Of a stretch of 64,000 nucleotides of DNA, positions 47,951-56,845 are shown piece after piece. A program made the position numbers and the translations under genes. The notes beneath the pieces were generated by a model. It saw only the letters and a list, made by a program, of their open reading frames with translations. It had not been told where the DNA came from and made no database searches. Origin of the DNA: Halomonas sp. YLGW01 (GTDB taxonomy: Bacteria; Pseudomonadota; Gammaproteobacteria; Pseudomonadales; Halomonadaceae); assembly GCF_014840935.1 (NCBI RefSeq), contig NZ_CP062005.1, forward strand, positions 2,418,001 through 2,482,000, given 5' to 3'. Numbering within the stretch: the first letter of the stretch is position 1; each line of letters begins with the position of its first letter.

Positions 47951-50563
47951 TTACCCGCGTATTGGTTCAGGTCTATGTCGATCTATGGTTGAGGAGCGGT
48001 GTGGAAGGGTGTCAGGCAGTGCTTGCAGGGCATCCAGCGGCATGGGCTTGGCAAAGTAGAACCCTTGCAGCAGGTCACACTCGCGACGTATCAGGTCCTG
48101 TTGCTGTTCATGAGTCTCGATGCCTTCGGCGACCACGGTGAGGCCTATGTGATGAGCCATGGTAATGACTCCTTGGACAATGGCGGCATTGCGGGGACTG
48201 TTCAGAATATCCTGGATGAAAGCGCGATCCAGCTTGACCTTGTCAATCGGCAAGTCGCGAAGGTAGCTGAGACTCGAGAAGCCGGTCCCGAAGTCATCGA
48301 GCGCGATGGTGATGCCGAGCGCACGTAGCTCACCGATGAGGTCGACGGCCTGCGTGCCTCCTTTCATCAGGACGCTTTCCGTAATTTCCAGTTCGAGCAG
48401 CTCTGCGGGGAGGCTGGTTTCTTCGAGGATGGAGCTCACATCGCTCAGGAAGCCATCGCGATGGAACTGAAGCGATGAAATATTGACCGCAACTGGGGCA
48501 ACCCGCTCCCCTCTGCTCAATCGATCGACCAGGCTTTGGCAGGCTTGCCGGAGTACCCAGCTGCCCAAGGCAATAATTTGGCCTGTTTCTTCGGCAAGCG
48601 GAATGAACACCCCTGGAGAAATCATCCCGTGTTGGGGGTGGTGCCAGCGCAACAAGGCTTCATTACAACGCACTTTTCCGCTGCCGGCATCGACCACTGG
48701 CTGGTAGTGAATCTCGAGCTGGTTATGGTGCAAGGCTAGCTGCAGTTGATGCCGTAGTAGCATCCTCGCACGGGAGTTCTTCTCAGCGCGTGGTGTATAC
48801 CACTGCCAGGTATGACGTCCTTGGCTTTTGGCCTCGACCATGGCCAGGTCGGCTCGCTGTAGCAGCTGGTGGGCAGAGTGGATGCTATCACTGGTGTAGG
48901 ACACGCCAAGGCTCGCGCTCATGTAGAGGATGTGCTCGTCGATCTCGAAAGGCACATCAAATTGGCGGAGAATTTTTTCCATGATGGCGGAGATCGCAGG
49001 GTAATCCTCAATATCGGGGATCAGTACCGTGAACTCATCGCCCGTGATACGGGCTAGGATGTCGTTTGGACCGAGCAGCTTGCGGAGCCGGTTGGCCACC
49101 GCCACCAATAGCCGGTTGCCGATGAAGTGGCCCAGGGCGTCGTTGATACCTCTCAGGCCGTCCAGGTCGAGGTAGATCAGGGCCAATAACCCTTGGCGCT
49201 GCTCCTGATGGTCGTGGAACGCTTCGGTGAGGTGGCTTTCCAGGGCACTCCGGTTGGGTAAGCCGGTGAGTTGATCGTGGGTGGCCTGATAGGCAATTTG
49301 GGCTTCTTGCCTGCGTTGTTGGGTGATGTCCTCCTGGGTGCCGATGAAATGAGAACACTGCCCATCCGTATCCAGCACGGGACTGATACGCAGGCGATTC
49401 CAGAAGGGCGTCCCATCGCTCCGGTAGTTTCGCAGCGTGACTTCTACGTCGTGGTGGTTAGCGAGCGCGGTGCGAACCTGCTCGAGGCTAGAGGGGTCGG
49501 TGTCCTTTCCCTGAAGGAAGCGACAGTTCTTGCCGAGTACCTGATCGTGTGTGTAGCCGGTGATCTGACAGAAGGCCTCATTCGCGTAGACGATCGGTGT
49601 GTCCGGCTGGCGGGCGTCGGCCATGATCATACCGACGGGGCTGGCTTCGATGCCTCGCTCCAATAGCTCCAGACTGGCGGCCTGACGCTTGCGTAGCGTG
49701 ATGTCATGACAGATGGCATACATACCGACGATGTTGTCATCGGAGGTCACGGGGAAGGTGGTCACGCTAAGTTGGCGTGTTTGGCCTGTGGCGCTGCGGC
49801 CGAGCATTTCTTGCTGTTGTGAAGCACCGGTGAGGGTCGACTCGAAGGCCGCCTCGGCCACTTCATGGCTGCTGACATCGAGCAACTCCGTGTAGTGGCG
49901 GCCCATCAGGTCGTCTTCGGCATAGCCAGTGAGGCGTTCCAATGCCGCATTGGTCTGCTGTAAACGGCCATCCAGCCCTAACTTATAGACCCCATCCGGA
50001 TGATTGGTGAACAGCGACGTATGCCAGGCCTTCAGGTGATTCAACTCCTGGGCATCCTGGTCGCGGACGATCGCGAGTGCTACGAGTGATGCGGCTTTTC
50101 TCAGAGTGTCTTGGCAGGCTGGAGACGGCGCTGATGGATGACGGTAATAGGTGGCGAAAGTGCCTAGCAGCTGCCCTTCCTTGGTCAGGATGGGCATCGA
50201 CCAGCAGGCACGCAGGCCCTCCAGCCGGGCAGCCGCGCGAAAGACCTCCCAGCGACTGTCCGTCATAATATCTTCGGTGATGACCATCTGCCGCAAGAAG
50301 GCCGCGGTACCACAAGTGCCGACTCCATCACCGATACCTACGTCTTGCAGGGTCCTCTGGTAGCGCGCGGAGAACTGGGCGTTGGCGACCATGTTTAATG
50401 TATTGCGCTCAGGCGTGTAGCGCATGATGGACACCAGTGCCCCGTGGATCCGGCGATTGACCCAGGAGGTGATTGCCTCGAGGACTTCCTCGAGAGGCGC
50501 TTGGTACGCGATCATTTCATGAATATCCTGCTGCTCGTCCAGCATGGAAACTTCATGACTCAT
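47951..50563 (-). CDS. GAF-PAS-LOV-GGDEF-EAL protein, putative blue-light-controlled c-di-GMP enzyme
   Basis: 870 residues, cytoplasmic. GAF covers about 10-170, PAS about 185-290. A true LOV domain follows (about 305-410): LGKNCRFLQGKDTDPSS with the photo-adduct Cys near 347, and FIGTQEDIT at its end. The GGDEF domain reads ITGDEF, so the first Gly is Thr and cyclase activity is doubtful. The EAL domain (about 600-850) is complete: NEALLRW, VNISSLQF, LELEITESVL, LDDFGTGFSSLSYLR, DKVKLDRAFI, VAEGIETHEQ. It should be a phosphodiesterase under blue-light and GAF control. The ATG at 50563 has GGAG 7 bp ahead and is preferred over a TTG at 50581. Confidence 0.9.
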   Translation of the reverse strand: MSHEVSMLDEQQDIHEMIAYQAPLEEVLEAITSWVNRRIHGALVSIMRYTPERNTLNMVANAQFSARYQRTLQDVGIGDGVGTCGTAAFLRQMVITEDIMTDSRWEVFRAAARLEGLRACWSMPILTKEGQLLGTFATYYRHPSAPSPACQDTLRKAASLVALAIVRDQDAQELNHLKAWHTSLFTNHPDGVYKLGLDGRLQQTNAALERLTGYAEDDLMGRHYTELLDVSSHEVAEAAFESTLTGASQQQEMLGRSATGQTRQLSVTTFPVTSDDNIVGMYAICHDITLRKRQAASLELLERGIEASPVGMIMADARQPDTPIVYANEAFCQITGYTHDQVLGKNCRFLQGKDTDPSSLEQVRTALANHHDVEVTLRNYRSDGTPFWNRLRISPVLDTDGQCSHFIGTQEDITQQRRQEAQIAYQATHDQLTGLPNRSALESHLTEAFHDHQEQRQGLLALIYLDLDGLRGINDALGHFIGNRLLVAVANRLRKLLGPNDILARITGDEFTVLIPDIEDYPAISAIMEKILRQFDVPFEIDEHILYMSASLGVSYTSDSIHSAHQLLQRADLAMVEAKSQGRHTWQWYTPRAEKNSRARMLLRHQLQLALHHNQLEIHYQPVVDAGSGKVRCNEALLRWHHPQHGMISPGVFIPLAEETGQIIALGSWVLRQACQSLVDRLSRGERVAPVAVNISSLQFHRDGFLSDVSSILEETSLPAELLELEITESVLMKGGTQAVDLIGELRALGITIALDDFGTGFSSLSYLRDLPIDKVKLDRAFIQDILNSPRNAAIVQGVITMAHHIGLTVVAEGIETHEQQQDLIRRECDLLQGFYFAKPMPLDALQALPDTLPHRSSTIDRHRPEPIRG

Positions 50564-50737
50564 AGAGTGACTCCGGGCCAACCCAAGTACAGGCAGGCTC
50601 TCCTGGTGAATGTTCCTCGGGAAGCGTGGGCAGATTCCACGTGGTGGCCCCCTGTCTTAGTGCAAGCATGAAGGCGAATAGAAAGGGATCGTGGCGAGAA
50701 CGGGCATGGGGTGATAAATAAATGCTAACTATTCCCT

Positions 50738-52432
50738 CTATGACACGTCGCTATCGAACTCTGCTTGTTCGGTACAGACCTGATCACGACCTGAACCTTT
50801 GGCGGCGTAGAGCGCCGTGTCAGCCCGCTTGAACACATTCGCCAGGGGTTCTCCCTTGGCATGCTCGCTGAGGCCGCTACTGATGGTGATGCTTAGCTCG
50901 TTGCCATCCTGAAGCGTGACGACGCCTGTGTTGATGTGCTGACGCACTCGCTCCATGACCTGTGTCGCTTTCGATGCCGAGGCACGCGGCATTACGATCA
51001 CGAATTCCTCGCCGCCGATTCTGGACACGGTGTCGCCCTCGCGCAGGCACTCTGAAACCCGTGCGCTCAGCCACTGCAGCACGGTATCGCCGCTATCGTG
51101 ACCATGTGCATCATTGACCTGCTTGAAGTGGTCGATATCGATGACGGCTAGTGAGAAAGGCTCGTCGCGTGCGATCAAGGTTGCTACATGTTCCTCGAGA
51201 AAGGCGCGGTTGGGCAGCCCCGTCAGGTAATCACGCGAAGCCTTGTCCGCCATCAGGTCGAGTTCCTGGCGGACCTGCTCGATCTCGGCCTCATGACTGA
51301 TGACGCGCTCCACGGCATCGGCGACCAGCCTGATCAGTTCGATGTCCATCTCGGAGAACGGGGTGGAGCGGGAATGGGGGCTGGAGAAGTTGAGGGTTCC
51401 CCATACCTCGCCGTTGAGACGCAGCGGGGTGCCGATATAGCACTCGAGGCGAAAGTGCTGATAGCAGGGGTGACCGCTGATGCGGCCATCCTTGCCCGCT
51501 TCGGTGGTGTGGAATACCTCCGGGGTGTCGAGCATCAAGCGACAGTAGGTGTTCCCCAGGTCGAAGGTATCGTCCGGCGCGATGTCGACGATGTCGGAGG
51601 CCGCCCATTTGACTATGTACTGCTCGCCGATGATGCGACTGACCAAGCCGATATCCATCGAGAGCGTGGTCATGGTGTCGTGGAGCAGCCTGTCGATGAT
51701 CTCGCTTGTGCTGATATCGGTGCGGTTCACGCCGCTATGGATATCGCGCAGCAGCTGGATCATCGCGCGGTATTCGGAGATGTCCTGAATGATGGCGTAG
51801 AATCCCACCACTTCCCCCTCTAGGAAGTCAGGGATGTACTTCTCTTTGAAGTAGAAGGTGCGGCCATCGACGAGCGAGAGGCGATCCTCATAGGTGCCTT
51901 CCTGGCCGGAGAAGGTCTTCTGACAGCGTGACCAGACCTTGTCATAGGACTGTGCATCGAGAACGGCGGAAATCGGCTGGCCATAGAGCGCCTCTCGGTC
52001 GATGCCGACGAAATCCACGAAGGCCTGGTTGTTGAGACGAAAACGGCCATCTCGATCGATGTAGGCCACCATGACCGGTAATCGGTCCGCGAGGCGCTCG
52101 ACGATGCCCCGGTCGACTTGGAGAGAAGACGTGAGTTTGACGACGACGCTGCCATCGGCGAGGCCGTAGTAGCAGCCGGCACCATCCTCGACCGCCCAGG
52201 TTTCGCCAGCCTCCACCTCACGCCTGGCGAGGCTCTCCGAGACAGCTACCCCCAGATGGGTACGAATGTCCTTCAATTCTTCCGGTGCCAGACCGATCAG
52301 GTCGTCAGGCTTGCAGCCTAGCAGTGCCTGCGTATCACCCACGGCATCGCTGATCCGCTGGTCGCGTGAGATGTGTAGGTAGGCTGAGTGTGAGAGGTCC
52401 ACCACCTCCTTCCACCAGTCAGGTTGGCTCAC
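50738..52432 (-). CDS. PAS-PAS-GAF-GGDEF diguanylate cyclase
   Basis: 564 residues, cytoplasmic. Two PAS domains (about 10-100 and 110-225, with VMVAYIDRDGRFRLNNQAFV) and a GAF domain (about 240-395, CYIGTPLRLNGEVWGTLNF) precede GGDEF (about 405-555). The active-site motif is RIGGEEFVIVMP, and the inhibitory I-site RxxD is present as REGD five residues before it, so it should make c-di-GMP with product inhibition. It lies 174 bp upstream of the LOV-EAL gene on the same strand; the pair has opposing activities. A GAGAACATGAC-like site precedes the ATG weakly. Confidence 0.9.
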   Translation of the reverse strand: MSQPDWWKEVVDLSHSAYLHISRDQRISDAVGDTQALLGCKPDDLIGLAPEELKDIRTHLGVAVSESLARREVEAGETWAVEDGAGCYYGLADGSVVVKLTSSLQVDRGIVERLADRLPVMVAYIDRDGRFRLNNQAFVDFVGIDREALYGQPISAVLDAQSYDKVWSRCQKTFSGQEGTYEDRLSLVDGRTFYFKEKYIPDFLEGEVVGFYAIIQDISEYRAMIQLLRDIHSGVNRTDISTSEIIDRLLHDTMTTLSMDIGLVSRIIGEQYIVKWAASDIVDIAPDDTFDLGNTYCRLMLDTPEVFHTTEAGKDGRISGHPCYQHFRLECYIGTPLRLNGEVWGTLNFSSPHSRSTPFSEMDIELIRLVADAVERVISHEAEIEQVRQELDLMADKASRDYLTGLPNRAFLEEHVATLIARDEPFSLAVIDIDHFKQVNDAHGHDSGDTVLQWLSARVSECLREGDTVSRIGGEEFVIVMPRASASKATQVMERVRQHINTGVVTLQDGNELSITISSGLSEHAKGEPLANVFKRADTALYAAKGSGRDQVCTEQAEFDSDVS

Positions 52433-52692
52433 GACGTCATGTTCCCCTTATTGGTGCATCCGTATCGAGACGCCTACTTTGCGGTCTATCGGGGTCTAAC
52501 GTCCATGTGCAATTGATGAACGCTGGGGCTCGCGCGATCTCTAGCTGGTGGTGATGGTGTTGTCCCGACCGATAGCATCAGGCCCAAGACGGGGGGTGGG
52601 ACACGGTTTTGGTTTTACCTAGACCCCGGACAGTTTTAGGGAGCTGGCGGAGTGTCGAGATGATATTGCTTGGCTTCTGATCGATATGCTGC

Positions 52693-53259
52693 TCAATCCC
52701 TGCAGGCGGCAACATCTGCTGCCAAGTCTTGCAGGAATGACTTGAAGGGATCGGTGTGATTCATGCCCTTGTATGTTCTCGTTTGAGCATGTGGGAATAG
52801 TTGTTGATACTCCGCGAGATGGCTGAATGGCACGATATCATCGAGAGTCCCGTGGTAAAACGTCAGGGCATACGACTGCAACGACTCAATGTCGCGACTC
52901 GTCAGCTTGAACGGCGGGTGTTGCCAGTCGCTATCGGCGCCACACCAGAAGGGGGCTGCTGCAATAAAAACATGTCGCTGTTTCGGCAGCTTTCTCGCAA
53001 CATGTTGCAAGGCCACGGATCCTCCTAGCGAATGACCAACAAGGCATACCTTACTGTCGATATCATCCACTGCGTGTGCAAGTGCTCGTAGCCAGGCGTC
53101 GGCTGAGGGCGATTCCGGATTCGGCATGTCAGGCAACATGACCCTCCAGGTGCTGCCTAACGATGCCTTAAGTACTGGTACCCACTTTGCCAACAAGTTT
53201 TTTCGCGAATAGCGGCTTGCGCCGTGCACGAGTACGAGAGTGGCCTTCTCTGGGATCAT
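52693..53259 (-). CDS. RBBP9/YdeN-family alpha/beta hydrolase
   Basis: 188 residues, the normal size of this serine hydrolase family. The oxyanion region is TLVLVHGASRYSRKN near 8-22, the nucleophile Ser is in VCLVGHSLGGSVALQH near 75, the Asp in FYHGTLDDIVPFSHL near 140 and the His in YKGMNHTDPF near 168. Substrates of the family are mostly unknown. It is the last cargo gene before the right edge of the island. The 260 bp upstream of the GGDEF gene side (52433-52692) show nothing recognisable. An AGAGAAGG-like ribosome site is weak. Confidence 0.82.
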   Translation of the reverse strand: MIPEKATLVLVHGASRYSRKNLLAKWVPVLKASLGSTWRVMLPDMPNPESPSADAWLRALAHAVDDIDSKVCLVGHSLGGSVALQHVARKLPKQRHVFIAAAPFWCGADSDWQHPPFKLTSRDIESLQSYALTFYHGTLDDIVPFSHLAEYQQLFPHAQTRTYKGMNHTDPFKSFLQDLAADVAACRD

Positions 53260-53689
53260 GAGGTTGATTGCTAGCCCTCCCTGCGGCTACCACAGAGTCA
53301 CGGGGTATCAGCTTCAAGATGGTACGTAGAAGATCAAAAAGTAAGTAGAGAGGTTTGCTCTGATTGCTTAGATGCCTTTCTTTGCTATTGTAGCCGGAAG
53401 AGGAGCGTGCGCCTTTCCGGATGCCTATTTACGTTTATGGCAGCATTTGGCCGAAAGCGGTCCTGCCTACCATCTCTGGCTGGCGGTGGTCGGATGAAGT
53501 ACTTCAGGCTGTGCTAATGGGAGCTGCATTCGACGTGGACTACCCGAACCTACATCTCTGAAGATATATCGGGAAAGCTTAACAACCTCGAAATCTTGGC
53601 GCAAAAAATCTAAAACTGTTACCTGGGGTTTTTACCATTTTAATCAGCAACTTACGTAATTATAACATGATATAAGCTACGGTAACCCC
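53260..53689. other. Right terminal region of the island without a recognised gene
   Basis: 430 bp, AT-rich towards the end. A 46-codon plus-strand frame (53421-53561) lacks a ribosome site and has no family likeness. Near the edge there are short palindromic stretches (TTACGTAA at 53652-53659, GGTAACC at 53681-53687) that could be recombinase sites. No promoter or terminator was supported. Confidence 0.4.
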
Positions 53690-53854
53690 CTGGTACTCGT
53701 CGTCGCCATGGGGGGGCGCCAGCACCCCGGAGCCCAGGTAGCCGGGGTAATCGCAGGCCAGGTCGCGGCCCTCGTCGAGCCAGGCGGTGAAATCACGGTA
53801 ACGGCCGCGAGCCACGCGGCGCGCCACCATCAGGGTGACGGGTTCGGTAGACAT
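53690..53854 (-). pseudogene. N-terminal part of the island-split ABM gene
   Basis: The minus-strand ATG at 53854 follows AGGAGATA and opens MSTEPVTLMVARRVARGRYR, the start of an ABM domain, ending APPHGDDEYQ at the island edge. Beyond it the frame runs nine codons into island DNA (GVTVAYIML) and stops at 53660. The rest of the gene is at 29497-29910. The joined protein would be about 190 residues: an ABM half-domain pair plus two membrane helices. Function of the intact protein is unknown; ABM domains can be heme or quinone monooxygenases. Confidence 0.85.
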
Positions 53855-54071
53855 GGGTTATCTCCTGATACGCGGCTGCCCGGGTAGGGTATGCCGACAT
53901 GAGCACGGGCCCGGTAAGGCCCTTCGCCCTTTGAGATGCAAAAGGTATACCCATCTCTTCGCCGCTGCCATTGCCCGATGGTCGGCAGTCCCACGCTGCC
54001 ATCACCCGACGTTCTCTACACAGGACGCCCCTTACCAGCCGTTGCGCGCCTGTCGCTTTCCCACGCAAACC

Positions 54072-54105
54072 AAACCCCCGGTGCCCTTGCGGACACCGGG
54101 GGTTT
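54072..54105 (-). terminator. Terminator of the fru operon
   Basis: AAACCCCCGGTG and CACCGGGGGTTT pair perfectly over 12 bp around a 10-nt loop. On the minus strand the stem is followed by ggtttgcg. It lies 26 bp after the fruA stop. Confidence 0.75.
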
Positions 54106-54131
54106 GCGTGCGGGAGGAAAACCGTGGCCGA

Positions 54132-55874
54132 TCAGGCGTTGGCGGCCACCGCCACTTCCTGGCTGCCGCGCTTGATCAGCGCGTAGCCCAGGCCAGTGAC
54201 CAGCGAGCCGATGATGATGGCCGCGAGGTACAGGAACACCGGCGTGATGGCGTTGGGGATCAACAGCACGAAGACGCCACCATGCGGGGCCATCAGCTTG
54301 GCACCCACCAGCATCGAGATGGCACCGGTGATCGCCCCGCCGACCATGCAGGCGGGTATCACGCGCAGCGGGTCCTTGGCGGCAAAGGGAATCGCCCCTT
54401 CACTGATGAAGCACAGGCCGAGCACGAAGGAGGCCTTGCCGGCTTCCCGCTCGGGCTCGGAGAACTTCGACTTGGCGACGAAGCTTGAGATACCCATGCC
54501 GATCGCCGGCACCATGCCCGCAGCCATGACGGCGGCCATCGGTGCATAGGTCTCGGAGGCCAGCAGGCCGACACCGAAGGTGTAGGCCGCCTTGTTGATC
54601 GGCCCGCCCATGTCGAAACACATCATGGCCCCGAGCAGGATGCCGAGCAGCACGGCGTTGGCCGAGCCCATGTTCTCCAGGAAGTTGGTCATCGCGGACA
54701 AAAGGGCAGCGACCGGCTCGCCGACCACGTAGATCATGGTCAGGCCGGTGATCAGGCTCGCCACCAGCGGAATGATCAGGATCGGCTTGAGCGACTCGAT
54801 GCTCGAGGGCAGCTTGACGTACTGTGCGACCGCCTTGGCGACGTAACCGGCCAGGAAGCCGGCGAGGATGCCGCCGATGAAGCCGGCCCCGATGCTGGAG
54901 GCCAGCATGCCACCGATCATCCCCGGCGCGATGCCCGGTCGGTCGGCGATCGAATAGGCAATGTAGCCAGCAAGCACCGGTACCATCAGGGCAAAGGCGG
55001 TACCGCCGCCGATCTCCATCAGTGCCGCGGCAAGCGTGCCCTCCTCCTTGAAGGCCTCGATGCCGAACACGAAGGACAGCGCGATCAGAAGGCCCCCCGC
55101 CACCACCATCGGCAGCATGAAGGACACCCCAGTCAGCAGGTGCTTGTAGACGCCCTTATCCTTGACGCTCTTGGTGGCCTCGCCGCCACCGGCGACACTG
55201 CCGGCAGATTCCACCTGGGCGTCCGCGAGAGCCGCCTCGATCGCCTGGCGGGGCTTCTTCAGCGCGTTGCCGGTGGAGGTGCGATAGATGCGCTTGCCGG
55301 CGAAGCGGGTCGGGTCGACCTCGATGTCGCAGGCCAGCACCACCACGTCGGCGGCGGCGATCTCTTGCTCGGTCAGCTTGTCCTGCGCCCCCACCGAACC
55401 CTGGGTCTCGACGCGAATCTCGTGGCCCAGCCCGCGCCCGGCTTCGCCCAGTGCCTCGGCGGCCATGAAGGTGTGCGCCACCCCGGTCGGGCAGGCGGTC
55501 ACGGCGACGATGCGCTTGCCGTTAGTCCCTGCCACAGCCGTCTGGGCGTCTTCAGCCGACGGCGTATAGGTCGCCGCCTCGGCCTGCGCCCGCTCGAGGA
55601 AGGCGGCGGGGTCGGGTAGCGCCTGGGCGATCGGGGCCTGGTAGAGCGACTTGCCCTTGAGCCGTTGCGGATCCGGCACCGTATCGGCGGCCACGACCAC
55701 CAGATCAGCGGCGGCGATGGCCTCGGCGGAGGCCGGTTCGACCGGTGCCAGTTCACCGTGCATCTCGACCGTGGTGGTCCAGCCCAGCCGGCTGGCCGCC
55801 TGCTCGAGCCGCCGTGCGGCGAGGAAGGTAGTGGCCATGCCGCTGGGGCAGGCAGTAATCAGGATGACATTCAT
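54132..55874 (-). CDS. fruA: PTS fructose transporter EIIB'BC component FruA
   Basis: 580 residues; imports fructose and phosphorylates it at C1. Two EIIB-type domains are visible: ILITACPSGMATTFLAARRL with Cys9 (B', about 1-100) and VAVTACPTGVAHTFMAAEAL with Cys128 (B, about 118-215); the first is the non-essential duplicate known from FruA. The EIIC domain (about 240-575) has some 8-10 membrane segments (FMLPMVVAGGLLIALSFVFG; GGPINKAAYTFGVGLLAS; FISEGAIPFAAKDPLRVIPA). The start overlaps the fruK stop by 4 bp. It is the third gene of fruBKA. Confidence 0.94.
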   Translation of the reverse strand: MNVILITACPSGMATTFLAARRLEQAASRLGWTTTVEMHGELAPVEPASAEAIAAADLVVVAADTVPDPQRLKGKSLYQAPIAQALPDPAAFLERAQAEAATYTPSAEDAQTAVAGTNGKRIVAVTACPTGVAHTFMAAEALGEAGRGLGHEIRVETQGSVGAQDKLTEQEIAAADVVVLACDIEVDPTRFAGKRIYRTSTGNALKKPRQAIEAALADAQVESAGSVAGGGEATKSVKDKGVYKHLLTGVSFMLPMVVAGGLLIALSFVFGIEAFKEEGTLAAALMEIGGGTAFALMVPVLAGYIAYSIADRPGIAPGMIGGMLASSIGAGFIGGILAGFLAGYVAKAVAQYVKLPSSIESLKPILIIPLVASLITGLTMIYVVGEPVAALLSAMTNFLENMGSANAVLLGILLGAMMCFDMGGPINKAAYTFGVGLLASETYAPMAAVMAAGMVPAIGMGISSFVAKSKFSEPEREAGKASFVLGLCFISEGAIPFAAKDPLRVIPACMVGGAITGAISMLVGAKLMAPHGGVFVLLIPNAITPVFLYLAAIIIGSLVTGLGYALIKRGSQEVAVAANA

Positions 55875-56845
55875 GCGAGCGCTCCCCCTGCGTCTACGTC
55901 GTTCAGGCGACGCACGCGGGTCTGTTGTTGGAGGTAAGGGAAGTCATCGGCGTGAGGGTTACCCACGCCGACATGGCGAACGGCTTCGGCGGACAAGGCC
56001 GTCGCGAAACGCAGCGCCGCATCGGGGGCATGGCCCTCGAGGACGCCGTGCAGCATACCGGCGAGCAGGGTGTCGCCAGCACCCACGGTACTGGCGACCG
56101 TCATCTTCGGCGGCTTGGCATGCCAGGCCCCACGGTGGCTGACCCACAGCACGCCGTCGGCCCCGGCGGAGATCAGTGCTTCCTGGATCCCGGCCTGATG
56201 CAGGCGCAGCCCAGCCGCCAGCCGGCGAGCGTCGTTATCCAGCGCCTCACCGGCCCACTCGGCCAGCTCCAGCTCATTGGGCTTGACCGCACTGGGCGCG
56301 GAGGCGATGGCGCTTGCCAGCGCCGGCCCGCTGGTATCGACCCATACCGGCAGACCGCGCGCCTTGAGACGCGCGATCAGCGCGGCCTGGTCGTCGGCGC
56401 TGATGCCGGGCGGCAGACTGCCGGCGATCACCACCGCATCGGGGCGACGGCGAGCGTCAGCGGCCAGCGCCTCGAGCCCGTCGAGGAAGCCAGTGAAGGC
56501 CGTGGCATCGATGGCCACGCCGGGGCCGTTGACGTCGGTGACGCGGCCATTGTGCTCGGCAAGCTTGGCATTGATGCGAGTCTCCCCGGGCACGCGCAGG
56601 AAGGCGTCCTCGACGCCCAGGTCCTCGAAGGCGCGCCGGAAGGGGGCGTCGTTGTCGGCCCCCAGAAATCCGGAGACCACGACCTCATGACCCAGTGACA
56701 CCAGCACGCGGGCGACGTTGACGCCCTTGCCGGCGGCACTCAGGAGCGTCGACTCGGTACGGTTGACCTCGCCAAGGCTCAGCGCCGGCAGTCCAATCGC
56801 CAGATCCAGCGCCGGGTTGAGGCTGATCGTCAGGACCCTGGCCAT
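55871..56845 (-). CDS. fruK: 1-phosphofructokinase FruK
   Basis: 324 residues, a PfkB-family kinase making fructose 1,6-bisphosphate from fructose 1-phosphate. The substrate motif AAGKGVNVARVLVSLGHEV lies near 37, VIAGSLPPGIS near 138, and the ATP/anion-hole signature STVGAGDTLLAGMLHGVLEG near 250 carries the catalytic Asp. The ATG overlaps the fruB stop by one base and the stop overlaps fruA, so the three proteins are co-translated. Confidence 0.94.
   Translation of the reverse strand: MARVLTISLNPALDLAIGLPALSLGEVNRTESTLLSAAGKGVNVARVLVSLGHEVVVSGFLGADNDAPFRRAFEDLGVEDAFLRVPGETRINAKLAEHNGRVTDVNGPGVAIDATAFTGFLDGLEALAADARRRPDAVVIAGSLPPGISADDQAALIARLKARGLPVWVDTSGPALASAIASAPSAVKPNELELAEWAGEALDNDARRLAAGLRLHQAGIQEALISAGADGVLWVSHRGAWHAKPPKMTVASTVGAGDTLLAGMLHGVLEGHAPDAALRFATALSAEAVRHVGVGNPHADDFPYLQQQTRVRRLNDVDAGGALA

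Larger units (their letters stand above)
29911..53692 (+). mobile_element. GInt-type genomic island, about 23.8 kb
   Basis: The bounds come from the host gene split on both sides (DDEYQ at 53.69 kb, IIFRF at 29.91 kb). The left end carries three overlapping tyrosine recombinase genes and a small HTH/coiled-coil gene, the ginABCD operon that defines GInt islands. Base composition drops at the left edge (gin genes near 50 percent GC against about 65 percent in the host). Cargo is defence-like (type I restriction, SIR2, helicase pair) and signalling-like (two GGDEF proteins). No plasmid, phage or conjugation genes are present. No long flanking direct repeat was found; only CTG is common to both junctions. 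Confidence 0.85.

Noticed and set aside
53421-53561. 46-codon frame near the right island edge
   Set aside because: No ribosome site at a proper distance and no recognisable sequence; kept only as a note in the terminal region.
29911-53692. Long direct repeats or a tRNA gene as integration target
   Set aside because: Only CTG is shared by the two junctions and no tRNA is near; the island sits in a protein gene.
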